64,000 bases of DNA from Salibacter sp031581065 (GCF_031581065.1 NZ_JAVLBN010000002.1:75634-139633); one strand, 5' to 3'; counted from the stretch's first letter, positions 52,539 to 61,931 are shown. Program-made: numbers and translations. The notes: generated by a model not told the origin, from the sequence alone.

Positions 52539-55397
52539 ATGAGAAGAAAAAATTACTTTAATCGAGAAAGGCTGGGAATAACGTCCTTATTAAAAGGAAC
52601 AATTCTTACAGCACTTCTGTTCCTTTCTGCTGTGGGATACAGTCAATGTTACTATACAGTAGAGTTAGATGACACCTTTGGTGATGGATGGAATGGAAAC
52701 CAACTAGAAGTGACTGTTGGAGGTGTATCTCAAACAATTACACTTTCAAATGGAAGTTCTGATACCGCTATGTTCTCTGTTTATAATGGTGTCAATTTTG
52801 AGCTTAATTATCTTGGAGGTGGCTCATTTAATGGTGAGGTTTCATTTGACTTGGTAGATGACAACAACAATACCATTTATCAATCAGGAACAGGGCCATT
52901 TACAGGAGTTCATTTTTCTAACCCAGTTTCAGGCTGCCCATCATGCGATTATGTAATTGATGGCTTTGACTCTTTTGGTGATGGTTGGAATGGAGCATCA
53001 ATTGATATTGATGTGAATGGAACTATTACAAACTTTACTGTTAGTGGTTCATCTGGGTCCATTAATATCCCTTCTGCCAATGGTGATAATGTTAGTTTCA
53101 CATTTAATTCAGGATCGTGGGACAGTGAAATCACCTTTGATATTTACGGGCCAGGTAATGTACTATTAGGTTCGTATGGCCCAAACCCATCTACAGGAAC
53201 TTTCCTAACAGATGTATCAAATGCAGTTTGCCCACCACCATCTTGTCCATTACCAACAAATGTCACAGTTACAAATGTCACTTCAACCAGTGCTATAGTA
53301 AGCTGGTCAGGATCAGGATCTAACTATGAAATAGCCTATGTACCTTCGGGTAACCCTGCTCCAACCGGACCAGGAACATCTGTAACTGGAACAACTGATA
53401 CCTTAACTGGATTATCAGCTGGCACAAATTATGATGTGTACGTTAGGGAAATTTGTGGTGGATCATTAGGAAATTCTTCCTGGCAGGGTCCAGAGTTTTT
53501 CCAAACAGCGATACAGTTTCCTCAAGGTACCAATTGTACTGTAGGTTACGATTCATTGTTGTTTGAAGAAGAATTTAATTCTTTATCGAATTGGACAAAC
53601 TCACCTGCAGAATGGAATACCAATAGTGGTACTACCGGTTCAAGTAGTACAGGACCAAGTGGTGCTCAAAGTGGTTTTAGTTATGCCTATGTTGAGACAT
53701 CAGGTTTCTACAATTCTACTACTGACTTAACTTCGCCACTCATTGAGTTGAGTAATTTTGGAGGCGATGCTGAGTTGACATTTTGGATGCACGCTTACGG
53801 AGCTCAAATTGGAACTCTAGACGTAGATATTGCTACTTCTCCTTCTGGTCCTTACACGACAGAATTTACATGGAGTGGTCAATTCCAAACTGATGAAACA
53901 GATCCATGGCAACACATTGGAGTTGATTTGAGCTCTTATGTTGGCCAGGATATTTATGTGAGATTCTCTTATACATCAGGTTCATCATTTACGAGTGATA
54001 TAGCTATTGATCAGGTACGCGTTAATGCTTGCTTTGACTGCTCTTACCTTGCAGGTTTTAGCATTGGCAATGACACAACATACTGTGCCAACCAGGGAAT
54101 CTCTTTACCTCTTGACGCTGGTCCAGCTAATAGTTATACATGGAGCACAAATGAAACTACTCAATCTATTACTGTAGATACTGCTGGTCAGTATTCTGTA
54201 ACAAAAGATGTGGCCGGTTGTCAACTTTCAGATACAATTGAGTTATTCTCAACTCCATTTATCAACTTAGACCTGGGTCCTGATACAAGCTACTGTGCTG
54301 ATGAAAGCATCAATCTTTCTTTGAATGCTCAGAACCCAACAGCAAGTTACATGTGGAATGATAGCTCTACATCTCAGTTTTACTCAATTGATACTGCTGG
54401 TATCTATTCAGTTACTGTAACTGATAGTAATAACTGCTCAGCTACTGATGGAGTTTATGTTGTGGAACATCAAATTCCTAATGTTGTATTACCTGCTGAT
54501 TCAGACTACTGTGCTGATCAAACGATTGCATACACTCTTGATGCAGGTAATCCATTAGCTACAGGATATCAATGGCAGGATAATTCAACCAACCAAACGT
54601 TTACAGCTACTACAGCCGGCACGTACTGGGTTGAGGTAACTGACATAAATGGTTGTACAAATGCTGATACAATGGATATCATCGAAGATCCATTGCCAGT
54701 TATTAACTTGGGTAATGACACATCTTATTGTGACTCTGAAGATTTCAATATCACATTAGATGCTGATAATCCAACAGCTGACTTCTGGTGGAACGATGGA
54801 TCTGACGATCAAACGTTACTGGTTGATTCTGATGGAACGTACTGGGTTGAAGTTACCAGCACTCAAAACTGTGTGAATTCTGATACGATAACAGTTATCG
54901 AAAATGCCAGTCCGGAAGTTGACCTTGGAAATGATACAATGCTTGCTCCAGGCTATACAATTACACTTGATGCAGGAAATGCTGGTACATATCTTTGGAA
55001 TGATGGTTCAACTGATACAACAAAAACCATAACATGGAACGATGTTCCCGGTGAATTTTCAGTTCAGGTTGAAAGCGCTGATGGATGTATAAATGGTGAT
55101 TTCATTTTCATTGACGCAAACACTGGTATTGAAGATGTTGTTGAAGGTGACATTAAAGTTTATCCTAATCCAACTAATGACAATGCTAACATTGACATGA
55201 ACCTTAAAGAAGGTGGTGAAATGATGATTGAAGTGTATAGTTTATCTGGACAGTTGTTACAACAACAACAGTACGGAGCTTCAGTAGGTCATCAGGTTGT
55301 ACCGGTAGACCTATCAACTGTTGAAAGTGGCATGTATATCATCAACGTTAAACTAGATGGTGAAAGAATTGCTAACTTCAACATCACTAAGATGTAA
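52539..55397 (+). CDS. Secreted multidomain protein with T9SS type A sorting domain
   Basis: A 952-residue secreted protein. A signal peptide (about 1-36, ending VGYSQ) leads into two repeats of about 100 residues each containing FGDGWNG (about 49 and 148), a pattern found in Bacteroidota surface proteins. A fibronectin type III domain (about 240-330), a MAM/jelly-roll domain (about 345-500) and five to six Ig/PKD-like repeats (Y-x-W-x-(D/T)-x-S-(T/S)-x-Q and G-T-Y-W-V-E-V-T) follow. The C-terminus is a T9SS type A domain (IKVYPNPTNDNANIDM, then VDLSTVESGMYIINVKL). The ATG at 52539 aligns with the susC start when the shared leaders are compared; an ATG two codons earlier is possible. Likely an adhesin. 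Confidence 0.88.
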   Translation: MRRKNYFNRERLGITSLLKGTILTALLFLSAVGYSQCYYTVELDDTFGDGWNGNQLEVTVGGVSQTITLSNGSSDTAMFSVYNGVNFELNYLGGGSFNGEVSFDLVDDNNNTIYQSGTGPFTGVHFSNPVSGCPSCDYVIDGFDSFGDGWNGASIDIDVNGTITNFTVSGSSGSINIPSANGDNVSFTFNSGSWDSEITFDIYGPGNVLLGSYGPNPSTGTFLTDVSNAVCPPPSCPLPTNVTVTNVTSTSAIVSWSGSGSNYEIAYVPSGNPAPTGPGTSVTGTTDTLTGLSAGTNYDVYVREICGGSLGNSSWQGPEFFQTAIQFPQGTNCTVGYDSLLFEEEFNSLSNWTNSPAEWNTNSGTTGSSSTGPSGAQSGFSYAYVETSGFYNSTTDLTSPLIELSNFGGDAELTFWMHAYGAQIGTLDVDIATSPSGPYTTEFTWSGQFQTDETDPWQHIGVDLSSYVGQDIYVRFSYTSGSSFTSDIAIDQVRVNACFDCSYLAGFSIGNDTTYCANQGISLPLDAGPANSYTWSTNETTQSITVDTAGQYSVTKDVAGCQLSDTIELFSTPFINLDLGPDTSYCADESINLSLNAQNPTASYMWNDSSTSQFYSIDTAGIYSVTVTDSNNCSATDGVYVVEHQIPNVVLPADSDYCADQTIAYTLDAGNPLATGYQWQDNSTNQTFTATTAGTYWVEVTDINGCTNADTMDIIEDPLPVINLGNDTSYCDSEDFNITLDADNPTADFWWNDGSDDQTLLVDSDGTYWVEVTSTQNCVNSDTITVIENASPEVDLGNDTMLAPGYTITLDAGNAGTYLWNDGSTDTTKTITWNDVPGEFSVQVESADGCINGDFIFIDANTGIEDVVEGDIKVYPNPTNDNANIDMNLKEGGEMMIEVYSLSGQLLQQQQYGASVGHQVVPVDLSTVESGMYIINVKLDGERIANFNITKM

Positions 55398-55420
55398 TAG
55401 TTGCAAATTCAACTTTATTA

Positions 55421-55454
55421 AAAGCCGATCAAAATATTTTGATCGGCTTTTTTA
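55421..55454 (+). terminator. Rho-independent terminator of the second T9SS gene
   Basis: Perfect palindrome AAAGCCGATCAAAAT / ATTTTGATCGGCTTT followed by T residues. Confidence 0.92.
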
Positions 55455-55473
55455 TTTTGTTTGAATTAAACTA

Positions 55474-56244
55474 TTATGATAAAAAACCTGTTGCTAATCG
55501 ATTGTTTTTACTGACTAATTTAACTTTACTCTCCTCTACCATTACTCTAAAAGTTCCTCCTCTTGGACTTAATTGCCTCGCTTTCATACTCTCTTTATTT
55601 AATCGCTCACTCCAAAATGGTGCTAATACCGCATGTGAACTACCGGTAGCATGATCTTCGAGTTGCTGAACATGTGGAACGAGCGTTCGGCTTACAAAGT
55701 CAGCTTCGTCTCCTCTTGCAGTTACAGCATAACCAAAAGTTTTACTCTCTCTGAGTTTTTGAAAATTCGGCTTCATTTCGCGAAGAACTGTTTCATTCTC
55801 AACAACAACTATGTTCTTGTTTTTTGTTTCGTAATACTCAAGCACTTCTACTCCAAGTCCTTCAGTCAGAACCGGGGGAATTTCCAACTTTTTCACTACA
55901 GGAATAGCCGACAACTCAATCTCAACTTTATTATCTGATAATGGCTTGCCTTTAATTGTATCTGCTGATGAGTTGAGTTCTTGCTCTTCTCCCAAAACTG
56001 AAAAAACAGCTAGCGAGCCATGACCACAAAGACCTATTTCAGCATCTGGAGCAAACCACCTTACTCTCATTTTCTCTTTTTCCTTCCATAAAAACGTAGT
56101 TGCCGGCTGATTCAGATCATTCGCAATACGTTGTAAAGTTTGCTCATCGAGTGGTTCTGACAGTGATACAACTGCTGAAATATTACCTCTAAAATTGAGC
56201 ATTTCGTCTACTGCTACGGCTACGAGTGAAAAAGGAACTTTCAT
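55474..56244 (-). CDS. PhzF family protein with an altered active site
   Basis: A 256-residue protein of the PhzF isomerase/epimerase family (diaminopimelate epimerase fold). The N-terminal half has FRGNISAVV, RWFAPDAEIGLCGHGSLA; the C-terminal half has DHATGSSHAVLAPFW and the usual GGTFRV end. The catalytic glutamate of PhzF (in a SET-A-F motif) is replaced: here the segment reads LNQPATTFLW with Ala48 at that position. It is therefore unlikely to perform the PhzF proton transfer in the usual way. No other phenazine gene is present. It is divergent from the TRIC gene with 84 bases between starts. Confidence 0.85.
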   Translation of the reverse strand: MKVPFSLVAVAVDEMLNFRGNISAVVSLSEPLDEQTLQRIANDLNQPATTFLWKEKEKMRVRWFAPDAEIGLCGHGSLAVFSVLGEEQELNSSADTIKGKPLSDNKVEIELSAIPVVKKLEIPPVLTEGLGVEVLEYYETKNKNIVVVENETVLREMKPNFQKLRESKTFGYAVTARGDEADFVSRTLVPHVQQLEDHATGSSHAVLAPFWSERLNKESMKARQLSPRGGTFRVMVEESKVKLVSKNNRLATGFLS

Positions 56245-56328
56245 TTTTTGGTCTTTAAATATTCACTTCAAATGTAACTGATCGAAACAAGGTTTGTTGC
56301 ACACATTTTTTTCTTCGAATATTGCAAT

Positions 56329-56958
56329 GTGGAATTATCATGGTTCAATATAATCGAAATTTTGGGGACGATCGCGTTTGCGTCTTCGGGCACAACTCGT
56401 GCTATTCGTAAACAGTACGACTTATTTGGGTTGTTCGTCCTGGGGTTTGTAACAGCGATTGGTGGCGGCACGATAAGGGATATTTTCATAGGAAACCTAC
56501 CCGTTGAATGGCTGAGTGACTTTACTTTGACTATTACTATTATTATCACTGTTATACTCACGTATTTGTTCTATCGATTTATGGATAAGCTCAAGTGGTG
56601 GGTTTTCTTTTTCGATGCTATAGGATTGGGACTTTTTACGGTTTTGGGCATTGAAAAAGCTCTTGACTTTGGACTCAACCCTCTAATTTGTTTATTGATA
56701 GGGGTCATAACAGCTTGTTTTGGTGGTGTTATTCGCGACATTTTGAGTAGTGAAAAACCTTTATTGCTTCGTGAAGAGATTTACGCTTTCGCAAGCATAT
56801 CAGGAGGTATAATGTACTTGATCCTCGACCAACTTACCAGCATCAACAATGAGGTTAATACCATTATAAGTGTCATTACTATTGTAATGGTCAGAACCCT
56901 CTCTATCCGATACAAATGGTCGCTCAAAGTGCCTTTTAAAACTCAGCCGCCCGAGTAA
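56329..56958 (+). CDS. TRIC-type cation channel family protein (UPF0126)
   Basis: A 209-residue membrane protein of the UPF0126/YicG family, prokaryotic homologues of the trimeric intracellular cation channels. Seven membrane helices form two repeats, each with a conserved glycine hinge: AIGGGTIRDIF and ACFGGVIRDIL, the R-D-x-(F/L) pattern following the triple-Gly motif. It begins with GTG (56329) by family alignment. The family conducts K+ or similar cations. It is monocistronic and lies convergent with the PorE-like gene, two bases between stops. The dispersed word at 56889-56898 is near the 3' end. Confidence 0.88.
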   Translation: MELSWFNIIEILGTIAFASSGTTRAIRKQYDLFGLFVLGFVTAIGGGTIRDIFIGNLPVEWLSDFTLTITIIITVILTYLFYRFMDKLKWWVFFFDAIGLGLFTVLGIEKALDFGLNPLICLLIGVITACFGGVIRDILSSEKPLLLREEIYAFASISGGIMYLILDQLTSINNEVNTIISVITIVMVRTLSIRYKWSLKVPFKTQPPE

Positions 56959-56959
56959 C

Positions 56960-59017
56960 TTATTTCGATTTAATCACAAATTCAGTCCGCCTGTTTTTAG
57001 CTCTTCCCTCTTCTGTCGAGTTTGAAGCAAGTGGTTTTTTGGATCCCCATCCTTTAAAGGAAAGCCTGTCAGATGAAATACCCTGACTCTGAAGATACTC
57101 CATCACGGTAAAAGCTCGTTCAGTTGATAATGTGAGATTGCTCTCAGGATCACCTACATTATCAGTGTGGCCTTCAATAGAAACTTTCATTGTTGGGTTC
57201 TGATCGAGATAATGAGCAAAAGCATCTAATGTTGATTTCGAATTGCCAGACAACGATGCCGAGTTTGTCTTAAAAGTGATATTGTCAATTCTGTATGGTT
57301 TGTCGAGTGACACTTCATCAACTTCCATGTCAACATCCATATAGCTTGTGTCGATATCACCACTTATCGTGTAGTTGTTGAACGCCACATCTTTTCCTTC
57401 AATATTGAAAACATAATCGGCATCTTCTTCCATGGTAACGATTGCTGTGTAATTTCCATCAATGGAATCTACTTCAAACTTTTCAACTTCTTCAGTAACC
57501 GAATTACGAACGTTAACCTCAGCATTTTCAGGGACTTTTCCATTCTTATTGCGAACTGAGCCTTTCATTACGACAACTTTCTCTGGCCTGGCTTCTTCAT
57601 AGAGCTTAAAGCTGTAGATGTTCACTTTTTCCTGAACCTGTCCTTTAAACTCCTTAGCTGCATAATAAACGCGTTTACCATCAGTGCTCACAACATAGCC
57701 GTGTTCGTCACTCTCTGTATTAATTGGGTAACCGAGATTTATCGGTTCTGACCATGAACCATCATCGTTTAACTTGCTGTAGAATACATCGTATCCGCCA
57801 AAATTCAAATGACCTGTTGAGGAGAAGTAGAGTGTGCGGCTATCAGCGTGAAAAAATGGTGTTTTCTCATTCGCCTCAGTGTTGAGTGGCAACCCGAGGT
57901 TCATAGCTTGTCCCCAGGAGCCATCAGATTGACGTTTACTCTGATAGAGGTCAATTCCTTTTGACCCTTCACGCAGGCTGGCGAAAATCAATGTTTTACC
58001 ATCTCTGGACAGGGTTGGTTGTGCCTCCCACCCTTTTGGTGTATTCACGGTTTCATCGAGTGGTTTGAGATCATCCCAGTACCACTCTTTGTCTTTCGTT
58101 CGCGGATTGACTCCATATACTTTTTTAGCTGTGTAGATATCGCAGTTGACGTAGTTGCGACCAGGAGTACAAATTGTAATGAAAATCTCTTTATTATTGA
58201 TTGTCACTGCTGCTCCACCGTAGTTTTGTTCTTTCTCTTCATTGAAAGGAGGTGGTAAAGGCGAACCCTGATCCAGGAGTTTGCTGTTTTTTAATTTAGC
58301 TGAGCTGAAACGCTCGATGTAATCTACTCGTGCAGACTGAACTGCTGTTCCGCGTGGATTCTGCTTCAACTTGTTTCTTCTCGTGAAGAGCATCAATTCA
58401 TTGTCAGGACTAATTAGCGGCAAGTACTCATCACTTTTATTCGTACTCACCGGTTTTACAACCTCTGGATCAAATGGTTTGGGGTTGTTGTATTCACTCT
58501 CATAAAACCTGGCAAGCTGATACTGCTCACGGGCTTTTACCAGTTGCTCGTCATGATGCATATCATATTTATCATCTCCTTCTTCATTGAAGTCGAGAAA
58601 CTGTTTGTAACGCATTGAGGCTTCATCGTAATTTCCATCGAGCATTTCCAACTCTGCGAGGTAGAAGAAAGCTGCTGCGTGAACTGTTGGGCATCCCTCA
58701 ACTGCTTTGATTAACTTGGGCTTTGCCTTATCAAAAGGCTTCCCTCTCCTAACATTGTCGCGAATGCGTATGTAAGCCATAGCAAAGTTTGCTTCAGGAT
58801 AATCAGGGTCGCGATCGAGTGCTTTCATGAGATATTCGATACGTTCTCCTTTTCTGTTCTTGCGATCAGTTCCTTTTTCGTAATATTTTTCAGCTTTTCT
58901 GTCATCAGTACCACAATCTGTTTCCTGAGCAAAAAATGCCGATCCATAAAACACAAAAAGTAGGGCCAGAGCCCTACTCTTATTCAAACATATTTTAGAA
59001 ATTCTACTACAATTCAT
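56960..59017 (-). CDS. PorE-like OmpA-family protein (TPR, beta-propeller, regulatory-like and OmpA domains)
   Basis: A 685-residue exported protein. After a signal peptide (about 1-30) come TPR-like helices (about 40-180), a WD40/PD40-type propeller with repeats such as QPTLSRDGKTLIFAS and HADSRTLYFSSTGHLNFGGYD (about 195-470), a carboxypeptidase-regulatory-like domain (about 480-570) and an OmpA-type peptidoglycan-binding domain with GHTDNVGDPESN and AKNRRTEFVI. This domain order is that of PorE, which tethers the T9SS to peptidoglycan; Bacteroidota have several paralogues with other roles. The start overlaps the AsmA gene by 11 bases, so the two are co-transcribed. Confidence 0.85.
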   Translation of the reverse strand: MNCSRISKICLNKSRALALLFVFYGSAFFAQETDCGTDDRKAEKYYEKGTDRKNRKGERIEYLMKALDRDPDYPEANFAMAYIRIRDNVRRGKPFDKAKPKLIKAVEGCPTVHAAAFFYLAELEMLDGNYDEASMRYKQFLDFNEEGDDKYDMHHDEQLVKAREQYQLARFYESEYNNPKPFDPEVVKPVSTNKSDEYLPLISPDNELMLFTRRNKLKQNPRGTAVQSARVDYIERFSSAKLKNSKLLDQGSPLPPPFNEEKEQNYGGAAVTINNKEIFITICTPGRNYVNCDIYTAKKVYGVNPRTKDKEWYWDDLKPLDETVNTPKGWEAQPTLSRDGKTLIFASLREGSKGIDLYQSKRQSDGSWGQAMNLGLPLNTEANEKTPFFHADSRTLYFSSTGHLNFGGYDVFYSKLNDDGSWSEPINLGYPINTESDEHGYVVSTDGKRVYYAAKEFKGQVQEKVNIYSFKLYEEARPEKVVVMKGSVRNKNGKVPENAEVNVRNSVTEEVEKFEVDSIDGNYTAIVTMEEDADYVFNIEGKDVAFNNYTISGDIDTSYMDVDMEVDEVSLDKPYRIDNITFKTNSASLSGNSKSTLDAFAHYLDQNPTMKVSIEGHTDNVGDPESNLTLSTERAFTVMEYLQSQGISSDRLSFKGWGSKKPLASNSTEEGRAKNRRTEFVIKSK

Positions 59018-61931
59018 CTACTTGTTGCTGAGCTTTATCAATAACTTGTTGTGCGCGTTTATCTGCCTCATCTTCTATTTGTTGCGCACGCTTATTCGCT
59101 TCTTGTTCTGTCTGCTTAGCCTTCTTATCTGCTTCATCATTGATTTTTTCAGCAGCTTTCTTAGCTCCGGCTTTTGCAAGCGGATTACTCGCTTCATCAA
59201 TTAAGTCCTGAGCTTTTTTAGCAGCTTCTTCTCTAATTCGTTGAGCGGCTTTTTTGCCCTGTGCCCTAACCTTATCAGCTTGCTTTTTAGCTTCAGATCT
59301 TATTTGGTCAGCTTTTTCACGCGCATCTTTCATGATTTCATTAGCGCGCTCTTTCACATCTTCTTTAACCTCTTCTTTTTTCTTTTCAATCTCTTCTTTG
59401 ACTTTATCCTTAACCTGCTCTTTGACTGATGAAGCTGTACCTTTCCCTCCTTTGAAGTTTGGCTTAACTTCAGGATCAGTCACATCACCGGAAATCTTAA
59501 AGCTCACCTCAATTGTTTCAGGTAATCCTGATCCTAAATCAACTCCTGAGTTTTTCAGTTTACCCATCAAATCTCCGGCAAGGTCATTCACTTTTCCACC
59601 GAGTATTGACGAAGGAACTTCAGAGTCAATCGTGTAATCCATCTTTTGCTCAAAAGTGGTATAGCCAGAGATTGTATTGTTGATACCACCTGCTTCAAGT
59701 TCAAACGGCTCGGTTGTCACTTTACCATCTTTAAAAGTAAAGCTGATATTGAGGTCGCTTGCTTCAAGTGGGTTGAATTTATCTGACTTCAGTGTTTTAT
59801 CCAGCTTTTCGAGTGTCTTGTTATCGATCGTTACTTTGTGTGTTTGGAGTTTTCCTCCTCCGTTTAAGCTATTCAGATCCACATCCATATTCTCGAGTAA
59901 CTTTCCTTTCATCGTCATATTAGTCGAGAATTTCCCTTTTGCTGATTCGATAATAGGAGCCAGTTTTTCAAAGGTGTTGAACGTAGCTGCTGTCTTCTCT
60001 AAATCGAATCGTGAAATGTCCATTGCAAAGTCGATATCAGGACTTTTAGGATTTGTGGTAGCATATGAGCCAGACATTGTCATATTTCCATCGAGAAGCT
60101 CCATATACAAATCTGTCATATCAATAGCTTCATTGGCAATAACTACTTCACCCTTCACATTTTTCATGTTGATGTTATCGTAAATGAGCTCTTTGATTTT
60201 AGCATCCATCGTGAAATCGATATTGCCGGGAACCGGAACTACTTCCATTGCTGCCGTGTCGGCCGGTTCTGACTGTGATTCTTCAGTTTCCTCTGTTTCT
60301 TCACTTTCTGAGTCCTCTCCCTCATCCATGAGTTCGGTGATATTCATATAATTAGAAAAGAGGTTGAAATTACCCGTCAACACTTCATCATTGAAGTAGT
60401 AACCTAACATGTTGTCGATTTTCCCTTTTGCTGAAATATCCGTTTTTCCAGCCATTGCCTCAAAAGTCGTGAGATCAACATATTGAGGTGAAAAATCCAT
60501 GTACATCTTTTGCAACTTAACAGGATAGCTAAATGCCGGACTGCTATAGAGGAAATCGAGAATGATCAACTTTCCTTCAGCCTTGAAATCACCATAGCGT
60601 TCCTCTTCAATGGTCGACATTTTTCCATCAAAATGAATGTCGCTCGTCACAGTTCCGGTGTATTTCTCCCCTTCTTCAGTTGGAATTACATCCTGAATAG
60701 AAGCCATATCAACCTGAGCTTTGAAGTCTCCTTTCACATCAGGATCACTGATGGGAGTTTTCAAGTGAAGACTCAGATCAATTGGATTTTCAGCCAGCTC
60801 AACGTGAAAGCGGTTGACATCTATAACTGTATTATCTTCAGATCCGCCCGGATTTGAAGCTCTCACATCAATTTCAATGTTCTCGGCAGATTTTGGAAGA
60901 TCAGGATACTGGAAACGTGCGTTATTCACGATCAACTCTGCGTCAAAACCCGGTAGCGACATCGACTCCTCAGTTGAAGCGTAAGTTCCTTTTGCATTTC
61001 CTACAATGCTTAACGTTCCGCTTGTTTCAACATCCTTAAAATCGGCAGTGTAAGCATTGGGAACGAGCGATAACAAACTCTTGAAGCTCGTCTCCTTCGA
61101 TTCAAACGACAAGTCCATGTCGATATCATCTTCAGGCATTTGAACCCAGCCATCAAAACCGAGAGTCAAATCATTGAGCGAAACACTATTTTCTTTGAAA
61201 GTATATTTGCTATTTGGCATATCCATTTCAAAATTGAAAATAGCCTCGGCACTTACATCCTTCATATACTCCGTTCCGTCCATCGCATACGTGATAGACT
61301 TAATAGTTGTCTTCGTTTCAAAGAGAAATTGCTCGAGATCAAAATCGCCTTTTCCTTCGTGAGTCAAACTATCGATTTTCGCATACATATCACCTTCCCG
61401 ATCATCGTAAATCACATTGATATTGCGCAAATAGTATTCGTTGACATTGATATTAAAAGTTCCGCTTTCTTCCGTTTCTGCCTGTTGGTCAGATCCCGAA
61501 TCAGCCGGCTCTTCAGTTTCAGCTGCGGTATCAGATGTCTTCATCACATCCCAGTTCGCTTTTCCATCTTTCGTCACGATAACGTGGAAATCTGCATTTT
61601 CAATTCCAAAAGAGTTTATCTTTAGCTGATCGCCACTTATAACGCTCATCACATCAACTGAAGCGTAAACTTCACCAACATCAGCCAGCGTTACACCCTT
61701 AAACTCATCCACACCTTTAACTGATGTTTTAGAAATAGTGAGCGAGAAATCCGGGAAATTCTCAATGATGCTCAAATCAAGAGATTCAATTTTCACCTCA
61801 GCATTGAGGTTTTTGTTGGCCTCTTCCTGAACCATATCAAAAATCTTCCCCTTAAAGAGGAAAGGAAGAGCCAGTACGAGTACGATCAACAATGCAATGA
61901 TGATCCCTAATATTTTCAATATTTTTTTCAT
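59007..61931 (-). CDS. AsmA-family protein with C-terminal coiled coil
   Basis: A 974-residue membrane-anchored protein. One N-terminal membrane helix (about 7-29) is followed by an AsmA-like repeating beta-groove region (LDLSIIENFPDFSLTISKTSVKG) and a C-terminal AsmA domain (about 560-850). The last 120 residues are an Ala/Lys/Glu-rich coiled coil with repeats such as ADKKAKQTEQEANKRAQQIE, containing no prolines. AsmA proteins act in envelope biogenesis, probably in lipid transfer between the membranes. Two acidic low-complexity stretches (EETEEPADSGSD-like and SEEETEETEESQSEP) interrupt the domain. It starts in a 4-base overlap with the symporter stop and overlaps the PorE-like start by 11 bases. 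Confidence 0.85.
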   Translation of the reverse strand: MKKILKILGIIIALLIVLVLALPFLFKGKIFDMVQEEANKNLNAEVKIESLDLSIIENFPDFSLTISKTSVKGVDEFKGVTLADVGEVYASVDVMSVISGDQLKINSFGIENADFHVIVTKDGKANWDVMKTSDTAAETEEPADSGSDQQAETEESGTFNINVNEYYLRNINVIYDDREGDMYAKIDSLTHEGKGDFDLEQFLFETKTTIKSITYAMDGTEYMKDVSAEAIFNFEMDMPNSKYTFKENSVSLNDLTLGFDGWVQMPEDDIDMDLSFESKETSFKSLLSLVPNAYTADFKDVETSGTLSIVGNAKGTYASTEESMSLPGFDAELIVNNARFQYPDLPKSAENIEIDVRASNPGGSEDNTVIDVNRFHVELAENPIDLSLHLKTPISDPDVKGDFKAQVDMASIQDVIPTEEGEKYTGTVTSDIHFDGKMSTIEEERYGDFKAEGKLIILDFLYSSPAFSYPVKLQKMYMDFSPQYVDLTTFEAMAGKTDISAKGKIDNMLGYYFNDEVLTGNFNLFSNYMNITELMDEGEDSESEETEETEESQSEPADTAAMEVVPVPGNIDFTMDAKIKELIYDNINMKNVKGEVVIANEAIDMTDLYMELLDGNMTMSGSYATTNPKSPDIDFAMDISRFDLEKTAATFNTFEKLAPIIESAKGKFSTNMTMKGKLLENMDVDLNSLNGGGKLQTHKVTIDNKTLEKLDKTLKSDKFNPLEASDLNISFTFKDGKVTTEPFELEAGGINNTISGYTTFEQKMDYTIDSEVPSSILGGKVNDLAGDLMGKLKNSGVDLGSGLPETIEVSFKISGDVTDPEVKPNFKGGKGTASSVKEQVKDKVKEEIEKKKEEVKEDVKERANEIMKDAREKADQIRSEAKKQADKVRAQGKKAAQRIREEAAKKAQDLIDEASNPLAKAGAKKAAEKINDEADKKAKQTEQEANKRAQQIEDEADKRAQQVIDKAQQQVDEL

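Larger units (their letters stand above)
722..61496. repeat. Dispersed 10-base word GGTCAGANCC, 32 exact copies
   Basis: Copies found by reading both strands. Plus strand starts: 722, 2352, 4359, 5339, 9857, 12033, 15094, 19440, 23815, 25239, 36331, 43071, 51278, 56889, 61487. Minus strand (seen as GGNTCTGACC): 2098, 4042, 5442, 8834, 10436, 12098, 13970, 19766, 20003, 21660, 24676, 25352, 28933, 32493, 41917, 50452, 57744. The variable base is A, G or T in ten copies each and C in two. The entry spans the first to last copy; it is not one continuous repeat. Confidence 0.92.

Noticed and set aside
53250..55150. Repeated segments in the T9SS gene as a CRISPR or tandem DNA repeat
   Set aside because: The similarity is between protein domains (Ig/PKD repeats) and is too divergent at DNA level; no regular spacers.
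55474..56244. PhzF as part of a phenazine cluster
   Set aside because: No other phz gene is present, and the catalytic glutamate is missing.
722..61496. The dispersed word as ends of an insertion sequence or MITE
   Set aside because: Flanking sequence beyond the ten bases is not shared between copies, no target duplications are seen, and the copies fit their host genes without gaps.
722..61496. The word as a Chi or FtsK-orienting site
   Set aside because: Orientation is balanced (15 to 17) within one region, whereas those sites are biased along a replication arm. Not fully excluded without the origin position.
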